From the NCBI RefSeq assembly GCF_030815415.1, contig NZ_JAUSWW010000001.1:8618001-8682000 (forward strand): a stretch of DNA of 64,000 bases. The letters run 5' to 3'. Under the pieces are notes generated by a model. That model was not told the origin of the DNA, did not search any database, and saw only the letters and a program-made list of their open reading frames with translations. The number at the start of each line of letters is the position of its first letter. Within the stretch, counting starts at the first letter, position 1. The position numbers were made by a program, and so were the translations under genes. This document shows, one piece after another, positions 8,310 to 17,004 of the stretch. The DNA comes from Streptomyces canus. GTDB taxonomy: Bacteria; Actinomycetota; Actinomycetes; Streptomycetales; Streptomycetaceae.

Positions 8310-9695
8310 CTACCGGGCCGCCTCGGCCCGGTCGGCCAGGGTGCAGGAGTCGACCACGTCGCCGCTCGCGGGCCTGCTCACGGCATGGTCCGCGGGCGGC
8401 GGGGTGCCCCGCTCCACCCATGACACCAGCGCGTCGAAGGCCGACCGGTAGCAGGGCAGGATCGGCCGCAGCCGATCCGGATAGGTGTCGTACAGGCCGT
8501 CCACGTGCGTGCCGCCCTCGACCGTGTAGTAGCGGTGCAGACGGCCCCTGCCGCTCGCGTCGATCATGCGCGCGTACACGTCGGAGTCGGCGGCCTCGGG
8601 CAGCAGCGCGTCCAGGTCGCCGTGCAGGGTGATCAGCGGGCGCCCGATCCGTCCGGTCAGCGCCACCCGGGCCACGGCGCGATGGACGGATGCCGGGCGT
8701 GCGGCGTAGTCGTAGACCGCATCGCCAGCACAGGGCGCCAGCACCTGCTCCGTGGTCGTCCCGGCGGTCGGGCCGGGGCAGGCGGGGTCGTAGGCCGGGT
8801 CGAACTCGGCGCGGTAGATCTTCTGCGTGACTCCCCAGTAGGCCTTCTCGTGGTACGGCCACAGGAACTCCGAGCCGCGCGCGAAGCCCACCGCGTACAG
8901 GTCCTCGTCCCGCGCCGAACCGGTCATTCGGGCCACGGCCGCGGGCAGCGAGGTGAGCAGATTCGGGCCGTCCGCGGTCCACAGCGCCCCCTCCCAGTCC
9001 ACGCCGCCGTCGTACAGCTCCGGATGGTTCTCCAACTGCCGGCGCGTCAGATAGCCGCCGTTGGAGATGCCCGTCATGTACGTGCGCCTCGGCGCGTGTC
9101 CGTAGCGCCGGGCCACCGCACGCTTGGCCGCCCGTGTGAGCTGGGTGGTGCGCGCGTTCCACTCGGCGACCGCGTCACCGGGACGGGTGCCGTCGCGGTA
9201 GAAGTCGGCGCCGTTGTTGCCCTTGTCGGTCGCGGCGTACGCGTAACCCTGCGCGAGCACTTGGTCGGAGATCGCCGTGTCCGTGGCGTACTGCCTGCGC
9301 GTACCCGGCGCGCCGGTGACGACGAGCCCGCCGTTCCAGCGGTCCGGCAGCCTGATCACGAACTGGGCGTCGTGCTGCCATCCGTGGGTGGCGTTGAACC
9401 GGGAGGAGTCCGGGAAGTAGCCGTCGATCTGCACACCCGGAACGCCGGACGGGGTGCGGGTCGCCCTGGCCGTCAGCCCCGCCTGGTCGGCCATGTCGGT
9501 GTACGGGGTGCCGGCCAGCCCGGTGGTCGTCAGGTCCGTGAGGCACGCGCCCCGTTGGAAGGCCGCGCCCGGCACGTGGACGCGGTCCTGTCGTGCGCAG
9601 TGACCGTCTGTCGTGCCTGCGGCGGGAGTCGGCCAGGTGAGGGCGCTCGCCACCAGTGTGGCGGCGAGGAGCGGGACGCCTCGGGACAGCTGCAT
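8310..9695 (-). CDS. Secreted alpha/beta hydrolase, tannase / 3-hydroxybutyrate-oligomer hydrolase-like
   Basis: 461 residues. A signal peptide is clear at the N-terminus (MQLSRGVPLLAATLVASALT, ending PAAG). The nucleophile elbow GISNGGY (Ser near 210), Asp in HGDLDALLP (near 360) and His in GGTHVDG (near 395) give a complete catalytic triad. YAYAATDKGNNG and the cysteine pattern resemble the tannase/3HB-oligomer hydrolase group, which cleaves esters outside the cell; the actual substrate is uncertain. Start 9695 was chosen over 9737 because GGAGG lies 6-7 nt upstream and the hydrophobic segment begins there. It is monocistronic between two convergent or divergent neighbours. Confidence 0.85.
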   Translation of the reverse strand: MQLSRGVPLLAATLVASALTWPTPAAGTTDGHCARQDRVHVPGAAFQRGACLTDLTTTGLAGTPYTDMADQAGLTARATRTPSGVPGVQIDGYFPDSSRFNATHGWQHDAQFVIRLPDRWNGGLVVTGAPGTRRQYATDTAISDQVLAQGYAYAATDKGNNGADFYRDGTRPGDAVAEWNARTTQLTRAAKRAVARRYGHAPRRTYMTGISNGGYLTRRQLENHPELYDGGVDWEGALWTADGPNLLTSLPAAVARMTGSARDEDLYAVGFARGSEFLWPYHEKAYWGVTQKIYRAEFDPAYDPACPGPTAGTTTEQVLAPCAGDAVYDYAARPASVHRAVARVALTGRIGRPLITLHGDLDALLPEAADSDVYARMIDASGRGRLHRYYTVEGGTHVDGLYDTYPDRLRPILPCYRSAFDALVSWVERGTPPPADHAVSRPASGDVVDSCTLADRAEAAR

Positions 9696-9928
9696 GAGGG
9701 CCTCCAGGACGGGTCGGGGAGTCGCGGGCTGCCTCATGGTGCGAGTGCCGTACGACGCCATCCATGGGGCGGGGCCACATGGAATGAGGGCGCCGTATGT
9801 GAAGTGCCGTACGGAGAAAGGAGATCGAAGAGGCGCGAGAAAACAGTTTGCGCAGGTGACCGGCGGCACCCCACCATGACCGACATGACTTTCGGAAAGG
9901 GGGCCCAGCGACTCCACGGTGAGCGCTG

Positions 9929-12900
9929 ATGGCCGCATACGAGGCGTCCCCGACGCCGTCCCGACAGCCCCAGAACCCGCCGGCGCCCATGACGTCCGCC
10001 TGGCTGAGGTCCCACTTCGACACCCTGCCCTTCCCGGCCCGTACGAGCGCCCTGGCGCGGTACGCCCGCACCCTCGCCCCGGGCGCCTACGAGACGCTCC
10101 ACCACGCCCTCGACCACGGCGATCCCGCCGACCGGCACACCGCCCTCTTCCTCGCCGTGGTCCGCCGCGACCTGGAACGGGTGGCGGAGGCTCTCGCGGA
10201 CCCGCTGCTGGGACGCCGGGCCCGCTCGGCGGCCATCCGGCTGCCCGTACCCGAACAGGCCCTGGAACGCCTGGCGCTGAGCGACATCAGGGCCGTACGC
10301 CACGACACCTATCGCCTCCTCAAGCTGAGCCGCCGCACGGCACTGGCGGCCAGGCTGCTGCCGCGGATCCACGAACGCCACGGCGGCCGGGAAGCGGCCG
10401 CACTTCTGTCCGCCTGCCCTCCCGAAACGGTGGCCGCATGGCTGCCCCGCGTCGACCCGGCACCCGGCGTCCTCAACTCCCTGGCCCGCACCGCCCCCTA
10501 CGCCGTCGCCGTACACGTGACGGCTCAATGCGCGCACCGGCCCCAGCACTCGACCCGCCAGTTCCGTGCCGTCGCGTCGCTCGCCGCCCGGCGTGACCCA
10601 CACGCGGCACTCCTGCTGCTGGACCGGACACCGCTGCTCCTCACTCCCGCAGCCGTCCTCTCCGCCCTGACCCGGCCCGCCGAAGCACTGGCCGTGCTGC
10701 GCACACCACCCCCCGGCCCCGGCGACCGTGAGCGCCTCGTCCCTGTGGGCCCGCTGCCGCCCTCGCTGCGCCGCAAGCTCCTCGCCCTGCCCGCCCGCGA
10801 CCTGGTGGAACTCGCCGAGCACTGCCGCTGCACCGGACGCCGGCCCACCGCCCCGGGCCGCACCGACGTCACCCCGGACGGTCTGCTCGGTCTCCTCCCA
10901 CCCGCCGAGCGGCGCCGCATCGTCGAGAAGCACACCAGCACGACGTCACGGCCCGTCCCGGCGCTGGTGGGCGCGCTGGCCGCCCTCGAACCCGCCGACC
11001 GGGCAGATCTGGTCCGCCCCTCGGCGGTGGGCAGCGAACGCCGCCCATGGGCCCTGGTCCGAGCGGCACAGGCGCTGCCGCTCGCGGAGGGTGAACCGTT
11101 GCTGAAGGCGCTCGCGGACAATCACCGCCTCCAACACCGCTCCCTGGCCTGGCCCGCCCTGCTGGTCTGCGCCGAACTCGAGGGCGACCCCGAACAGTTC
11201 GCACGCGTCGCCGCCGACTGCGAACGGGCCTGGCACGACCAGGACGCCGTGCGCCGTCCCGCGCTCGAACAACTCGCGGGCGCCGCCGGCCGCTTCCTCG
11301 CCGCACTGCCCGAACGCGTCCTGCGTGACGCCGTCCTCACCACCGTCCAGGCTCGCGACGCGACGGAAGGCACCGTCAGGGCCGCGCGCCGGCTGCTCCA
11401 GCGGGTCGTCGAGCGGGCGGCGGCGACCGGCCGACCGGACCGGGCGGCCTACGCGGCCGGACTGCTCGGCGAACTCGTCACACGGCCGGAACGGACCGGG
11501 ACGCTGCCCCCGTTGCACATCGGCGAGACGACCGCCCGGGCCATCTGGACGGCGATCGCACCGACGGCCCTGCGCCGGCCCGAGGTGGGCACCGCCCTCG
11601 CCGAACTCCTCGCGACACACCTCACCGCGCTGCCGGAACTCGACGCCGAGGCACGGCGGGTCGCCGTCGAGTGCGACGATCCGCACCTCGCGACGCGTGC
11701 CGCGGCGGTATGGGTGCGGCCGCCGCGGCTGCGCGAACAGCGCTGCGCCGAACTGATCGCCCTGGACCCGACCTTCGTCACCGTTCCCGTCGTCCTGCGG
11801 ACCGTCGCCACCCGCCGCACCGATCTGCTCGACCCCGTCCTGGCCGCCGCACGCGAGGGCCTCACGGGGCGGCTGCGGACCCGCCGGACCGCGTGGACAC
11901 CGCACCTCGCGCCCGGCCTCGCCGGAAGATGGCTGCCTGCCCAGCGGGACGCCTGGGAAGAGCACCACGCGCGCGTGGTGCTCGACGAATCGGCTCCGCT
12001 GCGCGTGCGGACCGATGCGGCGCGGCTGCTGAGGGACCCCGAACGTCTGACGGCGCTCGCGCAGGACGCCCCACAACCGGTGGCAGCGGCGGCCCTCGGG
12101 GCCCTCGGCGACGTCCCGGACCGCGATCCCGTGACTCTCCTGCTGCGCCACGCGGGAACCGGGGGCGTGCGCGGCCGCGCCGCGATGGCCTCGGTGCGGC
12201 GGCTGATCGCACGGCTGCCGGACGACGACGCGGTACCCCTGCTGGCACCGGTGGCCTGCGCCGCGGACAGCCCGGTGGGCGCCCGCAAGGAAGCCGTACG
12301 GGCGCTGGCCGACCTCCCACGGCAGGACGCCTTCCAAGCCCTCCTGGCGGCCTGGGACGTGCCGCACCAGCATCGGGACGTGCGCGCCGTCCTCGCCCGC
12401 GTCCTGCTCCCGGCGATCGACCGCCGGGACGTGGCCGACCGTCTGGTGGGGGCCGTCCATGAGGCCGCCGTGCGCGACGAGGTCGTGCACGCGCGCGTGG
12501 GCCTCGGTTTCACGGTGCCGAGGGAGGCTTACGCCGCCTTCCTGGTGCGGCTGGTCCAGACGGGCGACGAGGACACCGTGGTCGCCGCTTGCCAGGTGCT
12601 TCCGACGTGGCCGGCGCCCGCCGGGGCCGGCGGGGCCCATGCGCTCGCGGACGCCCTCGCGGCCCCGGCCCGCCCGCGCAAGGTGTGGGACGCGGCCGCG
12701 CGCCAACTCGTCCGGCTGCCGCCCGGTCCGCTGACCGAGGCGGCGCTCAGAGGCGCATTCGACGCCCTGGCCGCACGAGCCGTGGACCCACGCACGCGTG
12801 CCGACGCGCTGCGGCGGCTGCACGCGTGCGCCGAGTACTCGGATCCAGGAGGGTGCGAGGAGCCGCCGACCATGCTGGACGCGCTCGCCGACACACTGGA

Positions 12901-13291
12901 GTCCGTGGGACTCCACGCCGATGCCGCCCGTGTGAGCTGGGACTGCGCCATGGCGCTCGTACGCAACGGCGAACACGACGAACACCGGTGGGAAAGAGTC
13001 GCGCGGCAGTGCGAGGCGGGGGCGGGACGGCTGCCGGCGCGGCACGACGTACCGGCCGATCTGCACCGGCCACGTGTGCGTGCCGCGCTGCTCGCCGCCG
13101 CGCGGACCCTCCGTGCCCGAGGCTCCGCCGTGACCGGCCGCCTCGCGTTGGACCTCGTCCGGGCCGGCGGCCGGGCGGCGTCCTGGGACGAACCCTGGCG
13201 AGCCGAACTCGACGCCCTCAGAGCTCACCAGGACGCGGACACCGTCGTGGACGCCCTGCTGGTGGACCCGGACGGCCGCGGCCGTCGATGA
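9929..13291 (+). CDS. Large HEAT-like helical-repeat protein of unknown function (1120 residues)
   Basis: I recognise no named family. The whole protein is an Ala/Leu/Arg-rich run of amphipathic helices with recurring patterns such as RxAALxLLxR, ARLLRDPERLTALAQD and ARKEAVRALADLPRQDAFQALLAAW spaced 30-40 residues apart, as in HEAT/ARM alpha-solenoids. It has no signal peptide and no membrane segment, so it is probably a cytoplasmic scaffold. The middle third (DVPDRDPVTLLLRHAG, then RAAMASVRRLIARLPDDDAVPLL) is the most repeat-like. The ATG at 9929 is used; ATG at 9989 (MTSAWLRSHFD) is an alternative, and most of the charged, helical sequence starts there. A monocistronic transcript is likely; the next gene is convergent 6 nt away. 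Confidence 0.82.
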   Translation: MAAYEASPTPSRQPQNPPAPMTSAWLRSHFDTLPFPARTSALARYARTLAPGAYETLHHALDHGDPADRHTALFLAVVRRDLERVAEALADPLLGRRARSAAIRLPVPEQALERLALSDIRAVRHDTYRLLKLSRRTALAARLLPRIHERHGGREAAALLSACPPETVAAWLPRVDPAPGVLNSLARTAPYAVAVHVTAQCAHRPQHSTRQFRAVASLAARRDPHAALLLLDRTPLLLTPAAVLSALTRPAEALAVLRTPPPGPGDRERLVPVGPLPPSLRRKLLALPARDLVELAEHCRCTGRRPTAPGRTDVTPDGLLGLLPPAERRRIVEKHTSTTSRPVPALVGALAALEPADRADLVRPSAVGSERRPWALVRAAQALPLAEGEPLLKALADNHRLQHRSLAWPALLVCAELEGDPEQFARVAADCERAWHDQDAVRRPALEQLAGAAGRFLAALPERVLRDAVLTTVQARDATEGTVRAARRLLQRVVERAAATGRPDRAAYAAGLLGELVTRPERTGTLPPLHIGETTARAIWTAIAPTALRRPEVGTALAELLATHLTALPELDAEARRVAVECDDPHLATRAAAVWVRPPRLREQRCAELIALDPTFVTVPVVLRTVATRRTDLLDPVLAAAREGLTGRLRTRRTAWTPHLAPGLAGRWLPAQRDAWEEHHARVVLDESAPLRVRTDAARLLRDPERLTALAQDAPQPVAAAALGALGDVPDRDPVTLLLRHAGTGGVRGRAAMASVRRLIARLPDDDAVPLLAPVACAADSPVGARKEAVRALADLPRQDAFQALLAAWDVPHQHRDVRAVLARVLLPAIDRRDVADRLVGAVHEAAVRDEVVHARVGLGFTVPREAYAAFLVRLVQTGDEDTVVAACQVLPTWPAPAGAGGAHALADALAAPARPRKVWDAAARQLVRLPPGPLTEAALRGAFDALAARAVDPRTRADALRRLHACAEYSDPGGCEEPPTMLDALADTLESVGLHADAARVSWDCAMALVRNGEHDEHRWERVARQCEAGAGRLPARHDVPADLHRPRVRAALLAAARTLRARGSAVTGRLALDLVRAGGRAASWDEPWRAELDALRAHQDADTVVDALLVDPDGRGRR

Positions 13292-13297
13292 CCCGGC

Positions 13298-14122
13298 TCA
13301 GAGGGGACGTACGGCCATCTTGTCGAGCGCCTCCAGCAGCCCCGGCAGCTCCGGGCCGCGGCCCACCGGCAGAACCTCGCCGGGCTCGTCGTCGAGCAGC
13401 ACGAACGCGATGTCGTCGGTCCTGGCCACGAGCGACCAGCCGGGGCCGTCGGCGCGCAGGGTGCGGGCGTCGCCAGGCGCGAAGGACGACCGGACCCGGC
13501 CCAGGGGCGGCGGCGTCTCCACGTACCCGCGGGCCTCCGCGAGGACACGCCGGATGCCGCTGTGGCCGCTGGGAGAGTCCCCCTCGCCCTTGTCGGCGGA
13601 CTCGACCGGTTCCGGCACCGGGAAGTCGGCGTCGTTGATCTGCTCACGCCACGTGGCCCACTGGAGGGCGATCTCGTCGGCCCCCAGCCGGCGCTGAGCC
13701 GGTCCCCACGTGCTGGTGTCCGGCGGTGTCAGCGGGGGACCGTCGACCTCCGGCGCGGGATCGTGCGGCGCGGGCACGTTCGGAGCCGCGACGGCGACCG
13801 CGAGGGGCCAGCCCGGCAGGGCGGCCACGACCGTGCGTTCGTCGGGCGACAGGTCGTACTCCATGCCGCAGTCCCAGGACGCGATGGCGACGGCGACCAG
13901 CGAGACGTCGTCGATGACGACCGTCCAGCGGGAGCCGTCGCCGTCCTGGCCGAGCACCAGGCCGTACCCGTCGGCGAGCGGCGCGAGACCGAGCGCCGCA
14001 CAGGCCTCCGGATAGTCGTCGCCCAGCACGCTCGGGAACTTCGCCGGCGTCAACAGCACCGCCGTCAGCACATAGAGCGCGTCGTCCGCGGCGGCGACGG
14101 TGTCCTCGTCCGTCCCGGCCAT
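13298..14122 (-). CDS. Hypothetical acidic protein, 274 residues
   Basis: No family recognised. Acidic and rich in Asp, Pro and Ala, with no signal peptide or membrane helix. The N-terminal part (about 1-115) looks folded and contains RWTVVIDDVSLVAVAIASWDCGMEYDLSPDE. A Pro-rich linker (about 120-145) leads to a second segment ending in EPGEVLPVGRGPELPGLLEALDKM. The start at 14122 (MAGTDED) is supported by GGGGAGG 6 nt upstream; a longer in-frame start at 14158 lacks one. It is convergent with the helical-repeat gene, 6 nt apart. Actinomycete proteins of this type are often immunity-like or SMI1-like, but I cannot support that here. Confidence 0.75.
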   Translation of the reverse strand: MAGTDEDTVAAADDALYVLTAVLLTPAKFPSVLGDDYPEACAALGLAPLADGYGLVLGQDGDGSRWTVVIDDVSLVAVAIASWDCGMEYDLSPDERTVVAALPGWPLAVAVAAPNVPAPHDPAPEVDGPPLTPPDTSTWGPAQRRLGADEIALQWATWREQINDADFPVPEPVESADKGEGDSPSGHSGIRRVLAEARGYVETPPPLGRVRSSFAPGDARTLRADGPGWSLVARTDDIAFVLLDDEPGEVLPVGRGPELPGLLEALDKMAVRPL

Positions 14123-14256
14123 CCCAGCCTCCCCATCGGTATGTCCAACGGCGCGCACCCTAGTGTGCGCGGAAGCCGCTTGTCACGACTCCCCAGCCCA
14201 CCCGGAGCTGCTGTTTTCCGGCCGGACAGGGCGAATCGGCCTCTTTGGACCGTGGA

Positions 14257-14553
14257 TCAGGCCGCCGGAAGCCCCAGGAGGGCGCGGGCCACGGTCTGCG
14301 GCGACTCGTCGCGTTCCCGCGCGAGCGCGATGACCGCCCGGCACGCCAGCTCGCTCACCCCGAACGACAACGCCTCCGGAGACACCCAGCCGACGGCTTC
14401 GTCGATCTGGTCCTGGTCGTCCTCGGCACACGCCGAGACGTACACCGCCGCGGCCTCGAACAGGTTGTGCGTGCGTTTGTCCCGGCCGTTGTCCGTATCG
14501 GCGCGCACGGTGTCGAAAAATCTGGCGAAGGACTTGCGGACCCTGCCGAACAT
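14257..14553 (-). CDS. Hypothetical small cytoplasmic protein, 98 residues
   Basis: MFGRVRKSFARFFDTVRAD..., an amphipathic basic N-terminus followed by a helical acidic body (NLFEAAAVYVSACAEDDQDQIDEAVGWV). No named family, no signal peptide. The ATG at 14553 follows GGGGGAAG; an upstream in-frame GTG is too close to it. It lies upstream of, and on the same strand as, the 274-residue hypothetical gene, separated by 134 nt. Composition and third-position GC are normal for the window, so I consider it a real gene. Confidence 0.7.
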   Translation of the reverse strand: MFGRVRKSFARFFDTVRADTDNGRDKRTHNLFEAAAVYVSACAEDDQDQIDEAVGWVSPEALSFGVSELACRAVIALARERDESPQTVARALLGLPAA

Positions 14554-14601
14554 GCTGACCACCTTCCCCCTGCGTGGTTGGCTGACCGATCGTTCATCTC
14601 C

Positions 14602-14618
14602 CCCTACTCAACGTAGGG
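14602..14618. promoter_or_regulatory. CCCTAC/GTAGGG inverted repeat
   Basis: CCCTAC (14602-14607) and GTAGGG (14613-14618) flank a 5-nt centre, 49 bp upstream of the 98-residue hypothetical gene and 164 bp upstream of the divergent monooxygenase gene. The region 14554-14781 contains no gene I can support. This is a possible operator or minor hairpin; no more can be said. Confidence 0.3.
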
Positions 14619-14781
14619 TTGGATCTCCGGCGGCAGAAGGGGGCGGCACGGTGAAGGCGCCGCCGAGGCACTCACCGGTGGCGGGTTCGAGACGCTCTGA
14701 AGGGCCGGAACACGGTCAAGCCGCCTTGCAGCGAAGGATACTTGTGCCTTCTCACCACATGGCGACCAAGGGAGCGGATCG

Positions 14782-16209
14782 GTGAACTCTGCCGTAGGAA
14801 CGGGCCGTCGGAGCGAGGGCGGTGGCGGTCGGGGCGGGCGGCATGCGGTCGTCGTGGGCGGCAGCATCGCGGGACTCCTCGCGGCGCACGTCCTGGCCGG
14901 GCACTGCGACCGCGTGACCGTCGTCGAGCGTGACCGGTTCCCGGAGGCCACCGGGTCACGGCCGGGCGTACCCCAGGGCAGGCATCCGCACGTCCTGCTG
15001 GAGGGCGGGCAGACGGCCCTGGAGTCGCTGCTGCCGGGCTTCCTGACGGAACTGGAGGAGGCGGGGGCGCCGCGGGTGGGGATGCCGTCGGACATGGTGC
15101 TGTGGCAGAACGGCCGCTGGCTCCGCCGGTGGCCCGCGTCGACGCACATATACACCGGCTCCCGCGCGCAGCTGGAGGAGCTGATACGGCGGCGGGTTCT
15201 CGCCAATCCGGTGATCGGCGTGGTGGAGGGGGCCGAGGCCGTCGGGCTTCTCGGTGATGCCTCGCGCGTACGGGGCGTACTCCTGAGGGAACGTTCCGGC
15301 GACGCCGGCGCGGAATCCCGGGCCCTGGAGGCCGACCTGGTGGTCGACGCCTCCGGCAGCGGCACCAAGGCGCCGCAGTGGCTCGCGGCGATCGGCGCCG
15401 AGAGCGCGCACGAGGAGACCATCGACACCGGACTCGCCTACGCCTCGCGCGTCTACCGCGGGCGGAAGGGCACCCTCGACGGCGAGACCCTCGGCCACTA
15501 CGTCTATCCCGGGCCCGACCAGGTCAACGGCGGTGGTGCGCTGCCCCTGGAGGACGGCAGCCATCTGGTCATCGTCTCGGGGCTGCGCGGCGACGAACCG
15601 CCCACGGGCGACGACGAGTTCGAGGCGTACGCCAAGCGACTGGCGCATCCGCTCCTGGACCGCTGGCTGGAGGAGGCCGAACCGCTCACGCCGGCGTTCG
15701 GCTACCGGCGGACCGCGAACATCCGGCGCCGCTACGACCTGCCCGGCCGCCGCCCGGCCGGATTCCTCGCCACCGGCGACGCCCTGTGCACCTTCAACCC
15801 GATCTACGGGCAGGGCATGGCCATCGCCGCGATGAGCGCGGTCGCCCTGCGCGACACGCTCGCCGACCGTCGCCGCACCCCCACCACGCGCCGTGTGCAG
15901 CGGGCGCTGCTCGCGGCATCCCGGCAGGCGTGGGACATCTCGGCCGGAGCGGACCGCGGGATGCCGGGCGCGGTCGGCACCGCGGTCGCCGCCGGCCCCG
16001 CGGCCCGTGTCGCGGGCTGGTACCTGCGCCGGGTCACGGAACGGTCGCCCGGCGACCCCGTCGTGGGGCGTGCCTTCCGCGCCGTGCTGGTCCTCGCCGA
16101 GCCCGTGACCGCCCTGTTCGCCCCCTCCGTCGCGCGGGCCGTTCTCTTCAGCCGGCCCGGGCCGACGCCCGCCGAGCCGCCGGCGAGCCCGGAACCACGG
16201 GAGCGCTGA
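14782..16209 (+). CDS. FAD-dependent monooxygenase (hydroxylase/epoxidase type)
   Basis: 475 residues. The dinucleotide-binding motif VVVGGSIAGLLAAHVLAG begins near residue 24, with the acidic end of strand 2 at VVERD. FLATGDALCTFNPIYGQGMAIA near residues 330-350 is the class A flavoprotein GD motif that contacts the FAD ribityl chain. The closest types are soluble FAD epoxidases and hydroxylases of polyketide or terpene tailoring, but a degradative role is equally possible. The GTG at 14782 has GGGAG 8 nt upstream. The 3' end is 3 nt from a convergent SAM methyltransferase gene. There is no biosynthetic cluster around it. Confidence 0.85.
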   Translation: MNSAVGTGRRSEGGGGRGGRHAVVVGGSIAGLLAAHVLAGHCDRVTVVERDRFPEATGSRPGVPQGRHPHVLLEGGQTALESLLPGFLTELEEAGAPRVGMPSDMVLWQNGRWLRRWPASTHIYTGSRAQLEELIRRRVLANPVIGVVEGAEAVGLLGDASRVRGVLLRERSGDAGAESRALEADLVVDASGSGTKAPQWLAAIGAESAHEETIDTGLAYASRVYRGRKGTLDGETLGHYVYPGPDQVNGGGALPLEDGSHLVIVSGLRGDEPPTGDDEFEAYAKRLAHPLLDRWLEEAEPLTPAFGYRRTANIRRRYDLPGRRPAGFLATGDALCTFNPIYGQGMAIAAMSAVALRDTLADRRRTPTTRRVQRALLAASRQAWDISAGADRGMPGAVGTAVAAGPAARVAGWYLRRVTERSPGDPVVGRAFRAVLVLAEPVTALFAPSVARAVLFSRPGPTPAEPPASPEPRER

Positions 16210-16212
16210 GCG

Positions 16213-16860
16213 TCAGAGCCCGGTCTCGTCGCGGCGGCAGTACAGGAAGAGATGGGGCTCGGGCTCCGCAGCGGGGTGGTCCGGGGTGAAGGTGAGGCTG
16301 TGCCGGGACAGCACCGTCAGCCCGGCCGCCTCCACCATGCCGATCACGTCGTCCTCGGCGAAGCTCGTCGCGCGGACCGGCTGGCCCATGAAGACCACCT
16401 CGAGGTCCTCCACGTCGGCGGGCACGGTGGCCAGCACCAGATGCCCACCGGGCCTAAGGGCCAGGGCCAGGCGCCGCATCAGTGCCGACTGCTGGGCGCG
16501 GGTCATCTGGAGCAGCGAGAAGAACACGCACACGCCGTCCAACGAGTCCGCGTCCAGCGGGACATCCCGGATGTCGGCGCTGCGGAACTCGGCCCCGGGC
16601 ACCTGACGGACGGCGAGTTCCACCATGACGGGGGAGACGTCGACGCCCAGCACCGAGTGCCCCGCCCCGACGAGCGCCGCCGCGGTGGGCCGCCCGGTGC
16701 CGCTGCCCACGTCCAGCGTCCGCGCGGCGGGCGGCAGCCGCTCGATCAGCCACTCCAGCGCGGACAGGTGCGCGGGGGCATGGGCGAACGCCTTCTCGTA
16801 GTCGGCGCCCAGCGCGTCGAACAGCACGGCAGCGGGCGGCCGTTGGTCCTCGTGCGTCAC
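16213..16860 (-). CDS. Class I SAM-dependent methyltransferase
   Basis: 215 residues. Motif I reads TLDVGSGTGRPTA and its acidic partner is VLGVDVS. A post-I region FRSADIRDVPLDADSLDGVC and LALRPGGHLVLATVP (motif III) complete a Rossmann methyltransferase of the Methyltransf_11/25 type. The substrate is unknown. The GTG at 16860 has AAGGGA 8 nt upstream. It is divergent from phosphoglucomutase and convergent with the FAD monooxygenase. Confidence 0.87.
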   Translation of the reverse strand: MTHEDQRPPAAVLFDALGADYEKAFAHAPAHLSALEWLIERLPPAARTLDVGSGTGRPTAAALVGAGHSVLGVDVSPVMVELAVRQVPGAEFRSADIRDVPLDADSLDGVCVFFSLLQMTRAQQSALMRRLALALRPGGHLVLATVPADVEDLEVVFMGQPVRATSFAEDDVIGMVEAAGLTVLSRHSLTFTPDHPAAEPEPHLFLYCRRDETGL

Positions 16861-17004
16861 GTCGGTGTCCCTTCGTTCGCCGACCCGCATCGTCGCATCC
16901 GTCGTACGTGTGCCACAACGGTCGCCCGGTGCGCGTCCCGGCGCACCGGACAGGGGAGAATGGGCCCGTAACCCCACGATCGACTCTTGCGGAGGAGCGG
17001 GCAC

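Noticed and set aside
14782..16860. FAD monooxygenase and methyltransferase considered as part of a biosynthetic gene cluster
   Set aside because: They are convergent, not an operon, and no synthase, synthetase or cyclase gene is near; both fit ordinary isolated enzymes.
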